A stretch of DNA of 64,000 bases, from NCBI GenBank assembly GCA_028285755.1, contig JANQOQ010000006.1, positions 620,001-684,000 of the forward strand, read 5' to 3'. This document shows, piece after piece, positions 44,169-53,508 of the stretch; positions within the stretch are counted from its first letter, which is position 1; each line of letters opens with the position of its first letter. The position numbers were made by a program, and so were the translations under genes. The notes below the pieces were generated by a model. That model was not told the origin of the DNA, made no database searches, and saw only the letters and a list, made by a program, of their open reading frames with translations. Origin of the DNA: Puniceicoccaceae bacterium (GTDB lineage: Bacteria; Verrucomicrobiota; Verrucomicrobiia; Opitutales; JAFGAQ01).

Positions 44169-45190
44169 ACCTATTTAATAATAAGCGCAAGAATCTGGAA
44201 CGTGAAGCTGCAAAAAAAGTTCTGGACAGAGCCAACAATAAAAAGCCCGGCAGCGGTAAAGTGGTTGGATGGGAAAATAATGCGATCGAAAAACAAGAAC
44301 TCATCGATGAATATCAGGATGTTTGGGATCGATTCGATTTAATCTCAGAAGGTAAAAGTTCTGAACCCAATCTTGAGCGATTTGCTCCCAGGGGTGGGCG
44401 TTTCCTCTATAATTCTATTGTAGCCACTGCTTCTATCGCAGCAATTTTATTGATCACATTTGTGTTAGTACCGCTGGTGGTAAATGATTCCAAAACCCAT
44501 GTAGCAGAAAGCGTGCGTAGGGCATTGAACGCAGAACAAGGGGATTATTACGAACTTCAGGATGGTTCCACCCTCGAGTTAAACCTAAATACACGCCTGG
44601 TGTATGAGTATACTGATTTGGAGCGTAATTTTTGGGTAGAAACGGGCGAAGTCTATTTTACAGTAGCGAAAGATGTGTCACGTCCATTCAATGTATACGT
44701 ATCCGATGCACGTATTCAGGCTTTGGGCACTGAGTTCAATGTAAAGTATGCCAATGAAATGATCGAGGTAGTGGTAACCGAAGGTAGGGTACAGTTGAGC
44801 CAACCTTCGGAAATAAGTGATAAGGCCACTAATCAACCCATTGCGTACTCCATGAAACATGAAGAATTGGTCGTAAATCAAAAAGCAGTAATCGATACCG
44901 GCAGTTATGAAAACAATTCCGAGTTAAGCCAGGTGGACGAAATTGAAGTCGATGCGATGCTCTCATGGAAACCGGTTACATTGAGATTTTCGGCAGCACC
45001 CCTTTCCGAAGTAGTAGCATCCTTCAACCAATTTAATGAGACTAAATTAATAATCGCCAATCCAGAAATAAATGATCTACGGATTGATGCGACATTCCGC
45101 TCCAATAAATTAGATGGGTTTGTAAGGCTTATACAGGCTACCAGTAATGTAAATGCAGAATACCAAGATAATACTATTTTACTATACTAG
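44165..45190 (+). CDS. FecR-like anti-sigma/signal transducer
   Basis: 341 residues from the ATG at 44165 that overlaps the sigma stop. A basic cytoplasmic N-terminal region (about 90 residues), one membrane helix (ATASIAAILLITFVLVPLVV) and the periplasmic FecR domain (LQDGSTLELNLNTRLVYEY, ETGEVYFTVAKDVSRPFNVY, ALGTEFNVKY, VTEGRVQLS). The last 75 residues resemble a DUF4974/STN-like module (VTLRFSAAPLSEVVASFNQF). It should bind the receptor's STN domain outside and the sigma factor inside. Confidence 0.9.
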   Translation: MNLFNNKRKNLEREAAKKVLDRANNKKPGSGKVVGWENNAIEKQELIDEYQDVWDRFDLISEGKSSEPNLERFAPRGGRFLYNSIVATASIAAILLITFVLVPLVVNDSKTHVAESVRRALNAEQGDYYELQDGSTLELNLNTRLVYEYTDLERNFWVETGEVYFTVAKDVSRPFNVYVSDARIQALGTEFNVKYANEMIEVVVTEGRVQLSQPSEISDKATNQPIAYSMKHEELVVNQKAVIDTGSYENNSELSQVDEIEVDAMLSWKPVTLRFSAAPLSEVVASFNQFNETKLIIANPEINDLRIDATFRSNKLDGFVRLIQATSNVNAEYQDNTILLY

Positions 45191-45292
45191 TCTTTTACGT
45201 GTGCTTGTTTATCCAATTCTATATAAAATCCCCCCACTCCACAAAAAAGTCATAATCTTTTAGAGGTACATCCAAAAAGCAGGGTCTGTCTA

Positions 45293-48200
45293 ATGAAGGA
45301 ACTACTCTGTACATGCCCCCAAAGTTTGAAAACAAATCCCCTATTAACTACAACACAGATGATAGGAACATATGCTTTAGGGTTTTGTGTGTACTTGTTG
45401 ATTGCATATGCGGCCTTGGCAAATACCGAGAAAATTTCATTCGAAGTAGAAGCTGGGGAAGCGCGCGATACCCTAAAGTTAGCCGCCGAGCAAAGCGATA
45501 TCGATCTAATGTTCAACACATCCATTGTGGAGAATGTTCAAACCGAAAATATCCAGGGGGAGTATACTATCCCCGAGGCATTTTCAAAGCTATTGCGGAA
45601 TACGGGGCTCGCTTTATACAAGGATACCGCGAGCAGCACTTATGCAATTATACAAATTCAGGGTAGTTCAGAGACTGAGCACATCGGCTCAGACTCACAT
45701 TATCCACATAATGATAATAACCCTGAAATGACTACATCAAACAATAGACCGACAATAATGAACCGCTTTACGCGAGGTTTGGTTTCATTATTAGCAATTG
45801 GGGCGGCAACCACCGCAATTGCACAAGATGATCTGGAGGATGAAAACATCTTCCTTCTATCACCTTTTGTCATCGATGCTTCGGAAGATGACGGTTACGT
45901 CGCCAATACGACTTTGGCGGGAACTCGATTAAAAACAAACCTAGCCGATATTGGTTCATCCATTACTGCCGTTACTGAACAGTTTATGGAAGATACGGGC
46001 AGTACAAACGTTAATGATTTATTCATTTACACAGCTAATACAGAAACCGCCAGTGTTGGCGGAAACTTCAGTGCCGGTTTTGAGCAGAGTGACGCTTTTG
46101 GCCGCGGTTTCCAAAGTGGAAGTACATCCATAACGAACCCACAAAGTGCTCAACGTGTTCGTGGATTGGCTTCTGCAGATACTACCCGTAATTTATTTCG
46201 CAGCAGCTTGCCTTGGGATAATTATAATATTGACCGGGTGGAGATTGTTCGCGGAGCTCAGTCGATACTCTTTGGGCAAGGCAGCGCCGGTGGTATTGTC
46301 AATGTGAATTTGAAAAAAGCATTTTTCCGGGATGCACATGAAATACAGGTACGCTTTGATGAGAATGAAAGTCTGCGTACAACCTTTGATTCCAATGTTG
46401 TGCTTATTGATGACAAACTGGCTATACGCGTTGCAGGACTGAGGGATCGCTTTAATTTTCGCCAGGACCCTGCTTATGAGGATGATGACCGCCTGTTTGC
46501 AACGGCAACCTGGAAAATCAATGATAATCTCACTTTCCGTGTAAACGGCGAAGCCGGCTCTATCCGCGCCAACCGCGCCAATCCTTTTGGACCTACCGAC
46601 GGCTTTTCTTTCTACCTGGATCAATTGGGCACTGCCACATACCCCATTGTTACCAGCGGTCAGGAAATCCCGCGCATTGATGTAGCGCCTATCCCGGAAG
46701 TCGGTTTCGCAGGTCAGACTGACCAGGTACCCGCAAATACTCCCCGTATTTTTGTACAATATGGTCTTAATTTAAATGCGGACGGTTCACTTGCAGGTAA
46801 TACACCTGCTGAGTATTCTACGCGTTGGACCCTGGGCTCAAACACCATTCAAAATGGAAACCCCGCAGGCATTCCCCGATCAGGGCGCACCCATCGTTTC
46901 ACACGCACGGACTACGAAGTATCAAGAGGGATAGGCCTTATTCCGCAGAGCCTTGAGGATTACTCCATCTTTGACTGGAAAAATAACCATCTCGCAGGTA
47001 ATTACCCTTATCAGGATGAGGATTTTCAAGCGTTTAATACCGCACTTGAATATATCTCAGATGAAGGACATTTTGGTGCGGAATTCACTTATGACATCCA
47101 GTTGAGGGATCGTGACTTCAATGCAGGCCCCACGGGTTCGCGAGATTATATCATTCGTCTGGATGTTACTGAAGATACTTTTGATGGAAGCGGTGCAAAT
47201 CCGAATGTATTACGCCCTTCAATGACTCTCACGCAAAATCAAAATGCAGGAACTATTCAAAAAGAGGTCAGAGAAGCTGCCCAATTAACCGCATTTGCAA
47301 GATATGACTTCGTGAATGACGCAGGATTAGATAATTGGTTGGGCCGGATTTTAGGTAATCATACCCTGACTCTCTATGGCAGCCGTGCGGCAACCCGTTT
47401 TGACAGCCGTGGCTTTGACGAAACCTGGGAGGGCGAGAACATCGCAAGAAATGCCAGTAATGGTTTGAATCCGAATCGTCCTTTTGGACATCCGCATAGA
47501 GATGTGGGAGCAAATGTTTATCTGGGGCCATCAATCAGTTCCATAGACGATATCAGCATCACTCCTTTACAGTTTTCTGCCAGGGATTATTTCCCGGACG
47601 GACAAACGTACACCCTGCGAGTCTGGGACAAAGCTTCGCAAACCTTCCGTGATATTGAACATACCGCCACAACTCATATCACGGGTATATCAGATACCGA
47701 GCAGGTTATCGAAACCATGGCATTTATTCTTCAAAGTAACCTTCTGGATGACCACATCATCACCACTTTGGGTTACAGAGAAGATACCGTTACAGAGACT
47801 ACCGCTCAGTTCGGAATCGTTGACGGAACCAACGGTGTTCGGAATCCCTCTGATATTACGGACATTATCTTAGACGAAGGGGATGACGGCTATTTCAGCT
47901 GGAGTGTAGTCGCGAAGTCTCCGCGTAACTGGGATTTGCCCTTTGGAACCAACTTCAGCGTTTTCTATAATGAATCTGAAAACTTTAATCCGGCGGATAC
48001 AGGCCGCGTAGATGCTCTTGTAAGGCCTATTGATCCGACCACCGGAACGACAAAGGATTATGGTTTCCGAATCAATACCTTCAACGATAAGCTGCAAATC
48101 AAGTGGAACTTCTTTGAATCTTCGCTTGAAGGGCAAACCTTCAATCCGGGTGGCCTCATTCGCGTTGCGATTATTGAGATAGACACGCGCTTCCGCGAGT

Positions 48201-49099
48201 TCACCGTCCTGCCGGGTGTGGATACCGGTTACCTGGACCCCAATGACCCGAACCTGGCAGCCTGGGGTTCTCCGCCACCTGCCGTGGTTGACGAAGTCAA
48301 CATCCGCCTGGACGACAGCGGAGAGATCTTCCTCTTCGACGGTACCGGCCGTATCACCGATACAACCGACACATCTGCTGAAGGTATGGAAATTGAAGTC
48401 GTCTGGAACCCGATCTCCGAATTGCGAATCATCGCCAACGCTGCTCGCCAGGAAACCACGCGCACCAATAGCATGCAGGGTTTGCAGGATTACCTCGCAC
48501 TGCGACTGCCGGATTGGCAAAATGCATTCGACTATCCACGTGGGCAGGTCAGCGATGAGCGATTGGAAGAATTAGGCTGGGAACCAGGTGAATTGCTCGA
48601 TATCGCAGCCTTTGCGGCCGCTTATCCGAACAACACTGTAGGAGGAGATTATGATAGCCGTATCCGCATCCCGCTTCAGGCGATTTTGGATCAGGATGGT
48701 GGTGTTGTGGATGAGCAACGTGAATGGCGTGCAAATGTCATCGCAAACTGGACATTCGCGAATGATTCCAAGTTTAGCGGTTTCAACGTAGGGGGTGCCC
48801 TTCGCTGGCAGGACAAAGCGGCTATTGGTAATCCGTTTACATTTAATGATGACGGCCAGTTGATTACAGACGTAAACAACCCATTCTTCGGACCAGATGA
48901 AACCAACTTTGACGCTTGGGTGGGATACAAGCGCAAAATCCTGGATGGTAAGGTGGACTGGAAGATCCAGCTCAACATTCGTAACCTCTTTGCGGATGAT
49001 GATCCGATCCCGGTAACGATTGATGCATACGGCAACCCAGCGCAGTTGCGTCTGCCCGCACTTCAATATTGGTATGTCACCAATACCTTCAGCTTCTAA
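45293..49099 (+). CDS. STN-domain TonB-dependent receptor with two signal-like segments
   Basis: 1268 residues. Residues 23-43 form a first hydrophobic export signal, 48-122 an STN signalling domain (ISFEVEAGEARDTLKLAAEQ), and 123-155 a polar linker. A second complete signal-like segment starts at M156 (MNRFTRGLVSLLAIGAATTA, then AQ), followed by the LSPFVIDAS N-terminal motif, the plug (LAGTRLKTNLADIGSSITAV, VEIVRGAQSILFGQGSAGG) and a long beta-barrel ending in an aromatic residue (YVTNTFSF). It takes up an unknown substrate and signals via FecR/FecI. No clear ribosome site precedes M156. A terminator follows. Confidence 0.88.
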   Translation: MKELLCTCPQSLKTNPLLTTTQMIGTYALGFCVYLLIAYAALANTEKISFEVEAGEARDTLKLAAEQSDIDLMFNTSIVENVQTENIQGEYTIPEAFSKLLRNTGLALYKDTASSTYAIIQIQGSSETEHIGSDSHYPHNDNNPEMTTSNNRPTIMNRFTRGLVSLLAIGAATTAIAQDDLEDENIFLLSPFVIDASEDDGYVANTTLAGTRLKTNLADIGSSITAVTEQFMEDTGSTNVNDLFIYTANTETASVGGNFSAGFEQSDAFGRGFQSGSTSITNPQSAQRVRGLASADTTRNLFRSSLPWDNYNIDRVEIVRGAQSILFGQGSAGGIVNVNLKKAFFRDAHEIQVRFDENESLRTTFDSNVVLIDDKLAIRVAGLRDRFNFRQDPAYEDDDRLFATATWKINDNLTFRVNGEAGSIRANRANPFGPTDGFSFYLDQLGTATYPIVTSGQEIPRIDVAPIPEVGFAGQTDQVPANTPRIFVQYGLNLNADGSLAGNTPAEYSTRWTLGSNTIQNGNPAGIPRSGRTHRFTRTDYEVSRGIGLIPQSLEDYSIFDWKNNHLAGNYPYQDEDFQAFNTALEYISDEGHFGAEFTYDIQLRDRDFNAGPTGSRDYIIRLDVTEDTFDGSGANPNVLRPSMTLTQNQNAGTIQKEVREAAQLTAFARYDFVNDAGLDNWLGRILGNHTLTLYGSRAATRFDSRGFDETWEGENIARNASNGLNPNRPFGHPHRDVGANVYLGPSISSIDDISITPLQFSARDYFPDGQTYTLRVWDKASQTFRDIEHTATTHITGISDTEQVIETMAFILQSNLLDDHIITTLGYREDTVTETTAQFGIVDGTNGVRNPSDITDIILDEGDDGYFSWSVVAKSPRNWDLPFGTNFSVFYNESENFNPADTGRVDALVRPIDPTTGTTKDYGFRINTFNDKLQIKWNFFESSLEGQTFNPGGLIRVAIIEIDTRFREFTVLPGVDTGYLDPNDPNLAAWGSPPPAVVDEVNIRLDDSGEIFLFDGTGRITDTTDTSAEGMEIEVVWNPISELRIIANAARQETTRTNSMQGLQDYLALRLPDWQNAFDYPRGQVSDERLEELGWEPGELLDIAAFAAAYPNNTVGGDYDSRIRIPLQAILDQDGGVVDEQREWRANVIANWTFANDSKFSGFNVGGALRWQDKAAIGNPFTFNDDGQLITDVNNPFFGPDETNFDAWVGYKRKILDGKVDWKIQLNIRNLFADDDPIPVTIDAYGNPAQLRLPALQYWYVTNTFSF

Positions 49100-49130
49100 T
49101 CATTAATAGTCTCCATCTATTAATAAGCAG

Positions 49131-49160
49131 AAAGCCCTGGTAAATTACCGGGGCTTTTTT
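49131..49160 (+). terminator. Rho-independent terminator after the STN receptor gene
   Basis: AAAGCCC pairs with GGGCTTT around the stem GGTA/TACC, with one wobble pair, and the stem is followed by TTTTTT. It lies 32 bases after the stop at 49099. Confidence 0.85.
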
Positions 49161-49280
49161 ATTTATCCTTCAAGCGTGCAATTTTCGCAAACAGTTCTAC
49201 ATTGTTACAACCATGTTACAAAAATAGCTTCAAAACATCGATGGGTTGACATCATTTCACGCACATTCAGAAGCTGTTTT

Positions 49281-49299
49281 ATAACCCGAACTGGGTTAT
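49281..49299 (+). promoter_or_regulatory. Inverted repeat upstream of the second TonB receptor
   Basis: ATAACCC-N5-GGGTTAT is a perfect 7-base inverted repeat ending 18 bases before the receptor ATG at 49318. No ribosome-binding sequence is seen in that leader. It may be an operator, or a hairpin that controls translation. About 70 bases upstream, GTTACA occurs twice (49204-49209 and 49215-49220) and may be part of the same control region. Confidence 0.45.
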
Positions 49300-49317
49300 G
49301 AAACTACTATCGATAAC

Positions 49318-52137
49318 ATGAAATCTAACTTAATTAACTGGGGTGGATTGCGTCCACTTGCTTTTGTTTTAACCACGCTTGCTTCGCTCTTTGCCATGAA
49401 TTTACAGGCACAGGCGACTGGTTCGATTACCGGTCAGGTAGGCGATGAATATAACCCGGGCTTTCTGAACGGGGTTACAGTTCGTGTGCAAGGCACATCA
49501 ATCGTCACCAGCACCAATCGTTTTGGCGAATACACACTTCTCAACGTGCCTAGCGGTCAACAATCTGTGATTTTCAGCTATGTGGGATACGAGACCCAAA
49601 TATTGAGCACCACGGTTGTCTCCGGTCAAACCGCCCAGGTGGATGCGACTATGAGTGCTGAGGTCCTGCTATTGGAAGCTTTTCAAGTACAAGGCGGACG
49701 CATCGTAGGCACGGCTCGTGCGCTAAATCAGCAAAAGACGGCTGAGTCCTTCCGCAGCATCATTGCTTCGGATGCAATTGGCCAGCTACCGGATGAAAAC
49801 GTTGCCGAAGCCCTCAACCGTATGCCGGGCGTTTCTATCGCGCGTGACCAGGGGGAAGGCCGCTTTGCAATCATTCGCGGTATCGACCCACAGCTTAACA
49901 GCTACTCCATTAATGGGGTCACCATCGGCGCTCCTGAAGACGGTGCGCGCTCCGTAGCACTCGACATTCTTCCGAGTGAAATGATCTCTACACTCGAGGT
50001 AACCAAGGTGATCACTCCTGACATGGATGCTGACGCCATCGGGGGTGCGATCGATATTCAGATCAAGAGCCCCTTCGATGAAAATGGGCGCATCCTGCGC
50101 GGATCTTTCGCAGGCACTTACAGTGACCTTCGCGGTGAATTTGGCAACAAGGTGAGCTTGACTTATGGTGACCTTTTTCAGGACGGCACCGTAGGCTTCA
50201 TCATTGGTGTGTCCAACAGTGAAAAACGCTTTGGTTCCGATAATACGGAGGTTGATGGTAACTGGAGTGATGAAGGCAACGGCGCATTTGCACCGGACGA
50301 TGAGCTTGAAACGCGTGAGTATAACATAAACCGTTACCGACAGAATGTAACCTCCGCACTTGAATTCAAACCGGACGAAGGCCGCTATTTCTACATCAAA
50401 GGATCATTGAGTGAATTTTCTGACATGGAAGCCCGCTACCGCACCGAAATCAAACCCGGTGAAGGCGATGTTGAGGAAGCAACTTCAAACCGCGTATTAC
50501 TCACAGGTGTTGCAGAAACCGACCGGGACGTCAAAGACCGCTTCGAAAAACAATTGATTACTTCAATCGTTGCGGGGGGTGAAATTGAACTGGGTAACAG
50601 CTTCATCGACTTCCAGGCTGCCTACTCATACTCTGAGGAAGAAGAACCTTTCCGCCTGGATACTGATTTCCGCTTCGAAGATTCCGATCTGACATTGGAA
50701 ATTCTTGATGCTGACACCTATACACCCCGTGTAAATCAGTTGGCGGGCCCTAGCATCTTCGATCCTTCCAATTTCGCATTTGATGGCATTACCCGCGAAG
50801 ACAACATCTCCGAGGAAGAAGTCATCGAGTTCGAAATTAATTACCGCTACGACTTCTTGTTTGCGGATAATCCAACATACTTTAAGACGGGTGCAAAAGC
50901 CACTTTGAAAACCAAGTCCACGGACGTTGAAGTTTCAGAAAACGATGAAGATCCTGAAGGCCTTGAAACCCTCGCAGATGTGGTTCAAACCGACGGTCGT
51001 TTCACATTCCTTGAGGGTCCGTATGCGTCTCAAACCGCAATTCGTGACCTCTTCAATGCGAACCCTGGTGCGTTTGCCATGGAGCGAAATGACGAAGACA
51101 GTACCACTGCTGACTATCAGTCTACCGAGCACGTAGTAAGCACTTACCTGATGGCAGGTACTCAAATGGATAAAGTTGAGCTAACAGCCGGTGTTCGCCT
51201 CGAGAAGACCTTCTTCGAAACCGATGGCTTCAGTTACGATATCATCGAAACTGATGCGGTTGAAGGCGAATTTATATCTGAGCGTGGCGCTGATAGAGAC
51301 TACATCGACTTCTTCCCATTCTTAGGCTTCAACTACGAATACACAGAAAACCTGATTTTCCGTGGCGCGATTTCTCAAACCATTGCCCGTCCTCGTTTCG
51401 ACCAATCTGCGGCGCGCCGTCTGGTAGAGCAGGAAGAGGATGAAGGTGAGATATCAACCTCTGTTGAAGTGGGTAATCCAAACCTTGAACCTTTCGAATC
51501 TACAAATATCGATCTCTCGGTAGAATACTACACTGAAAACCTGGGTGTGCTCTCCGTGGCTTTCTTCTACAAGAGCATTGATAACTATATCTACGACATT
51601 CAAACCGATGAAGTAGGCCTTTTCGGAGCTCAAGAAGCTGAAGTAGCTTCCTTTGCAAATGGTGACGAAGCAACCATTACCGGTGTTGAGTTCAACATCA
51701 ACCGTCAGTTGACATTCCTCCCGGAAGCACTGGATGGTTTTGGCATCAACGCAAACCTGACGCTCTCAGAAAGCGATGCTGAAGATGACACCCTTCGCCC
51801 GGGTGATTCACTTGCACTGCCTCTGCAGTCTGACACGATTGGCACAATCGCTCTCTATTACCAGAATCACGGTTTCAACTTCCGTATTGCCGGCACTTAC
51901 CGCAGTGAGTATCTGGATGAGTTTGGTGGAGAGCTTTCAGAGGACCGTTGGGTAGACGAGCACTTCCAGTGGGACCTAAGTGCATCGTATGATGTGAATG
52001 ATAACGTCAACATCTTCGCAGACGTTATCAACATCAACAATGAGCCATTCCGTGCTTATTTTGATGTTTCAAACCGTCTCTCCCAGTTTGAAGAATACTC
52101 CTGGTCCGGTCGTTTTGGGGTAAAAATCAATCTCTAA
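49318..52137 (+). CDS. TonB-dependent receptor with carboxypeptidase-like N-terminal domain
   Basis: 939 residues. A signal peptide (LAFVLTTLASLFAMNLQAQA) precedes a carboxypeptidase regulatory-like domain (SITGQVGDEYNPGFLNGVTV, TNRFGEYTLLNVPSG). The plug then reads AEALNRMPGVSIARDQGEG, FAIIRGIDPQLNSYSINGV and TLEVTKVITPDMDADAIGG, typical of the TIGR01782-type TonB receptors, which in related bacteria often import sugars. The barrel ends GRFGVKINL. Its own promoter region and terminator separate it from the FecIR unit. Confidence 0.9.
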   Translation: MKSNLINWGGLRPLAFVLTTLASLFAMNLQAQATGSITGQVGDEYNPGFLNGVTVRVQGTSIVTSTNRFGEYTLLNVPSGQQSVIFSYVGYETQILSTTVVSGQTAQVDATMSAEVLLLEAFQVQGGRIVGTARALNQQKTAESFRSIIASDAIGQLPDENVAEALNRMPGVSIARDQGEGRFAIIRGIDPQLNSYSINGVTIGAPEDGARSVALDILPSEMISTLEVTKVITPDMDADAIGGAIDIQIKSPFDENGRILRGSFAGTYSDLRGEFGNKVSLTYGDLFQDGTVGFIIGVSNSEKRFGSDNTEVDGNWSDEGNGAFAPDDELETREYNINRYRQNVTSALEFKPDEGRYFYIKGSLSEFSDMEARYRTEIKPGEGDVEEATSNRVLLTGVAETDRDVKDRFEKQLITSIVAGGEIELGNSFIDFQAAYSYSEEEEPFRLDTDFRFEDSDLTLEILDADTYTPRVNQLAGPSIFDPSNFAFDGITREDNISEEEVIEFEINYRYDFLFADNPTYFKTGAKATLKTKSTDVEVSENDEDPEGLETLADVVQTDGRFTFLEGPYASQTAIRDLFNANPGAFAMERNDEDSTTADYQSTEHVVSTYLMAGTQMDKVELTAGVRLEKTFFETDGFSYDIIETDAVEGEFISERGADRDYIDFFPFLGFNYEYTENLIFRGAISQTIARPRFDQSAARRLVEQEEDEGEISTSVEVGNPNLEPFESTNIDLSVEYYTENLGVLSVAFFYKSIDNYIYDIQTDEVGLFGAQEAEVASFANGDEATITGVEFNINRQLTFLPEALDGFGINANLTLSESDAEDDTLRPGDSLALPLQSDTIGTIALYYQNHGFNFRIAGTYRSEYLDEFGGELSEDRWVDEHFQWDLSASYDVNDNVNIFADVININNEPFRAYFDVSNRLSQFEEYSWSGRFGVKINL

Positions 52138-52160
52138 TTGATCCGACTAAATCTCCTTTC

Positions 52161-52195
52161 AAGGCTCGATCCTCCGGGATCGGGCCTTTTTATTA
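52161..52195 (+). terminator. Rho-independent terminator after the second TonB receptor
   Basis: GGCTCGATCC and GGATCGGGCC make a 10-base stem (one wobble pair) with a TCCG-type loop, followed by TTTTTATTAT. Confidence 0.85.
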
Positions 52196-52295
52196 TCAGG
52201 ATATTGTGAACAGACTGTGAATTATTGCGTATAAGATCTGATTTTGAGACATTTAGCATTGATAAAGGTAGAATTTATGCCATATTCAATGCTTA

Positions 52296-53177
52296 ATGGC
52301 GAGCTATCTCAAACATTTGAAATTAACTGCTGTTTTTGGGGCAGGACTTTTTGCGTGTTTTGCATTCGGTGCGAATACCTATGAAGGTTACAATAAAAAC
52401 ACGATGGCCTTCGAATTTTCTAAAACAAGCTCGTTAAATACCCAAAGTATTCAATTCGGAACCCACTCACTTGTTGAAAGTCAACCTTACCGGCCCGCAG
52501 CACCCAATCAAGTCTTTTACATTGGAAGTGATTACGCTGCCGATCCCTTTGAGCTGCCAGAATTTTCATTTGATCGTAGAGGACCGCTCGAAACCGTAAA
52601 TTACAATCGAATCAACGATACATGGTCCTCATTCAATATTAGCGAGCTTTCAGTATCCGATTCTACTGAATTACAAGTTTCGGATGGGTTCAGTATGGTG
52701 GTATCTACGGGGGTAAGCTACCAGATCAATCCTGGGCTCAAGTTTAATCTTGGCTTACTCGCCGCTGATAACCTCGCCAACGACATCGCATTCCCTGTCT
52801 TGGGAATCGATTGGAGTATTACGGACCGTCTTAACTTAAGAACGCTGGACGGCGCCTATCTTACTTATGATCTGACCGATGATAAGTCGACGCAGCTCGA
52901 TGTAAGTGTCAGGTATCACCATCGCGATTTTTCGGTATCCAATCTGCAGGGAACCGTATTTATGGGTTCTGAGGGACAAACCGGCACGCTCACTGAGTCC
53001 GCACTGATCGGTACTGTAGGGCTTAAGCGCCAATGGAAAGATGTCTTCAGTATTCGTGCGTTTGCGGAGTTTATGACTGAGCAGGAATTGCAACTCAATG
53101 AAAGCCAGGAAGAAGCCCAGAAAATAGATACCGAAGATACCATATCATTCGGCGTCGAAGGTGGCATACGTTTCTAA
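52296..53177 (+). CDS. Outer membrane beta-barrel-like protein (DUF6268-like)
   Basis: 293 residues. A signal peptide (LKLTAVFGAGLFACFAFGA) leads into alternating polar/hydrophobic strands and a C-terminal Phe (FGVEGGIRF), the pattern of an outer membrane barrel. The central DIAFPVLGIDWSITDRLNL segment resembles the DUF6268 family. The ATG at 52296 gives the only good export signal; another ATG at 52277 lies in a different frame. It follows the TonB receptor after a terminator, so it may be expressed separately. Function is unknown. Confidence 0.6.
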   Translation: MASYLKHLKLTAVFGAGLFACFAFGANTYEGYNKNTMAFEFSKTSSLNTQSIQFGTHSLVESQPYRPAAPNQVFYIGSDYAADPFELPEFSFDRRGPLETVNYNRINDTWSSFNISELSVSDSTELQVSDGFSMVVSTGVSYQINPGLKFNLGLLAADNLANDIAFPVLGIDWSITDRLNLRTLDGAYLTYDLTDDKSTQLDVSVRYHHRDFSVSNLQGTVFMGSEGQTGTLTESALIGTVGLKRQWKDVFSIRAFAEFMTEQELQLNESQEEAQKIDTEDTISFGVEGGIRF

Positions 53178-53234
53178 GTATTGAAACGTAAAAATAAATT
53201 GCCCTGAAGCACAAACTCTCTTACAAGCTCACTT

Positions 53235-53492
53235 ATGGAAAATAAAGAAGAGAAAGAAGTACTGGTTGGCAAAGTAGCCATCATTGTGGACATCATTATA
53301 TGTGCTGCGGTCTTTGTCATCATGTCTCTCATACTCAGGCCATTCGTACCGATGCAGGGTGAAGGCGTTGTTGAGTTTTGGGCAGCATTCACTGCATTAC
53401 CCATAGCTTTGATGTTTTGGATCGTGCTGCAAATGTTCCGCGTAACGCTTTCTCAGCAAATTCAGCTTAAAAAAGAGAAGCAAAACGCTTAA
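53235..53492 (+). CDS. Small two-helix membrane protein
   Basis: 85 residues with an acidic N-terminus, two membrane helices (about 12-34 and 45-67) and a basic Lys/Gln-rich tail (QIQLKKEKQNA). No family was recognised. It lies 57 bases after the barrel gene and ends 16 bases before the convergent tatC, so it has a gene-like context, and it has a charge pattern expected of a real inner membrane protein. Confidence 0.6.
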   Translation: MENKEEKEVLVGKVAIIVDIIICAAVFVIMSLILRPFVPMQGEGVVEFWAAFTALPIALMFWIVLQMFRVTLSQQIQLKKEKQNA

Positions 53493-53508
53493 TTACTTCC
53501 CTTTCTCC

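Noticed and set aside
47870-48520. Minus-strand open frame of about 216 codons opposite the STN receptor
   Set aside because: Fully antisense to the receptor barrel, with no family resemblance and no sensible start region.
49246-49285. TTGACA with a downstream TATAAC before the second TonB receptor as a sigma-70 promoter
   Set aside because: The spacing is 28 bases, too long; no acceptable -10 lies at 16-18 bases.
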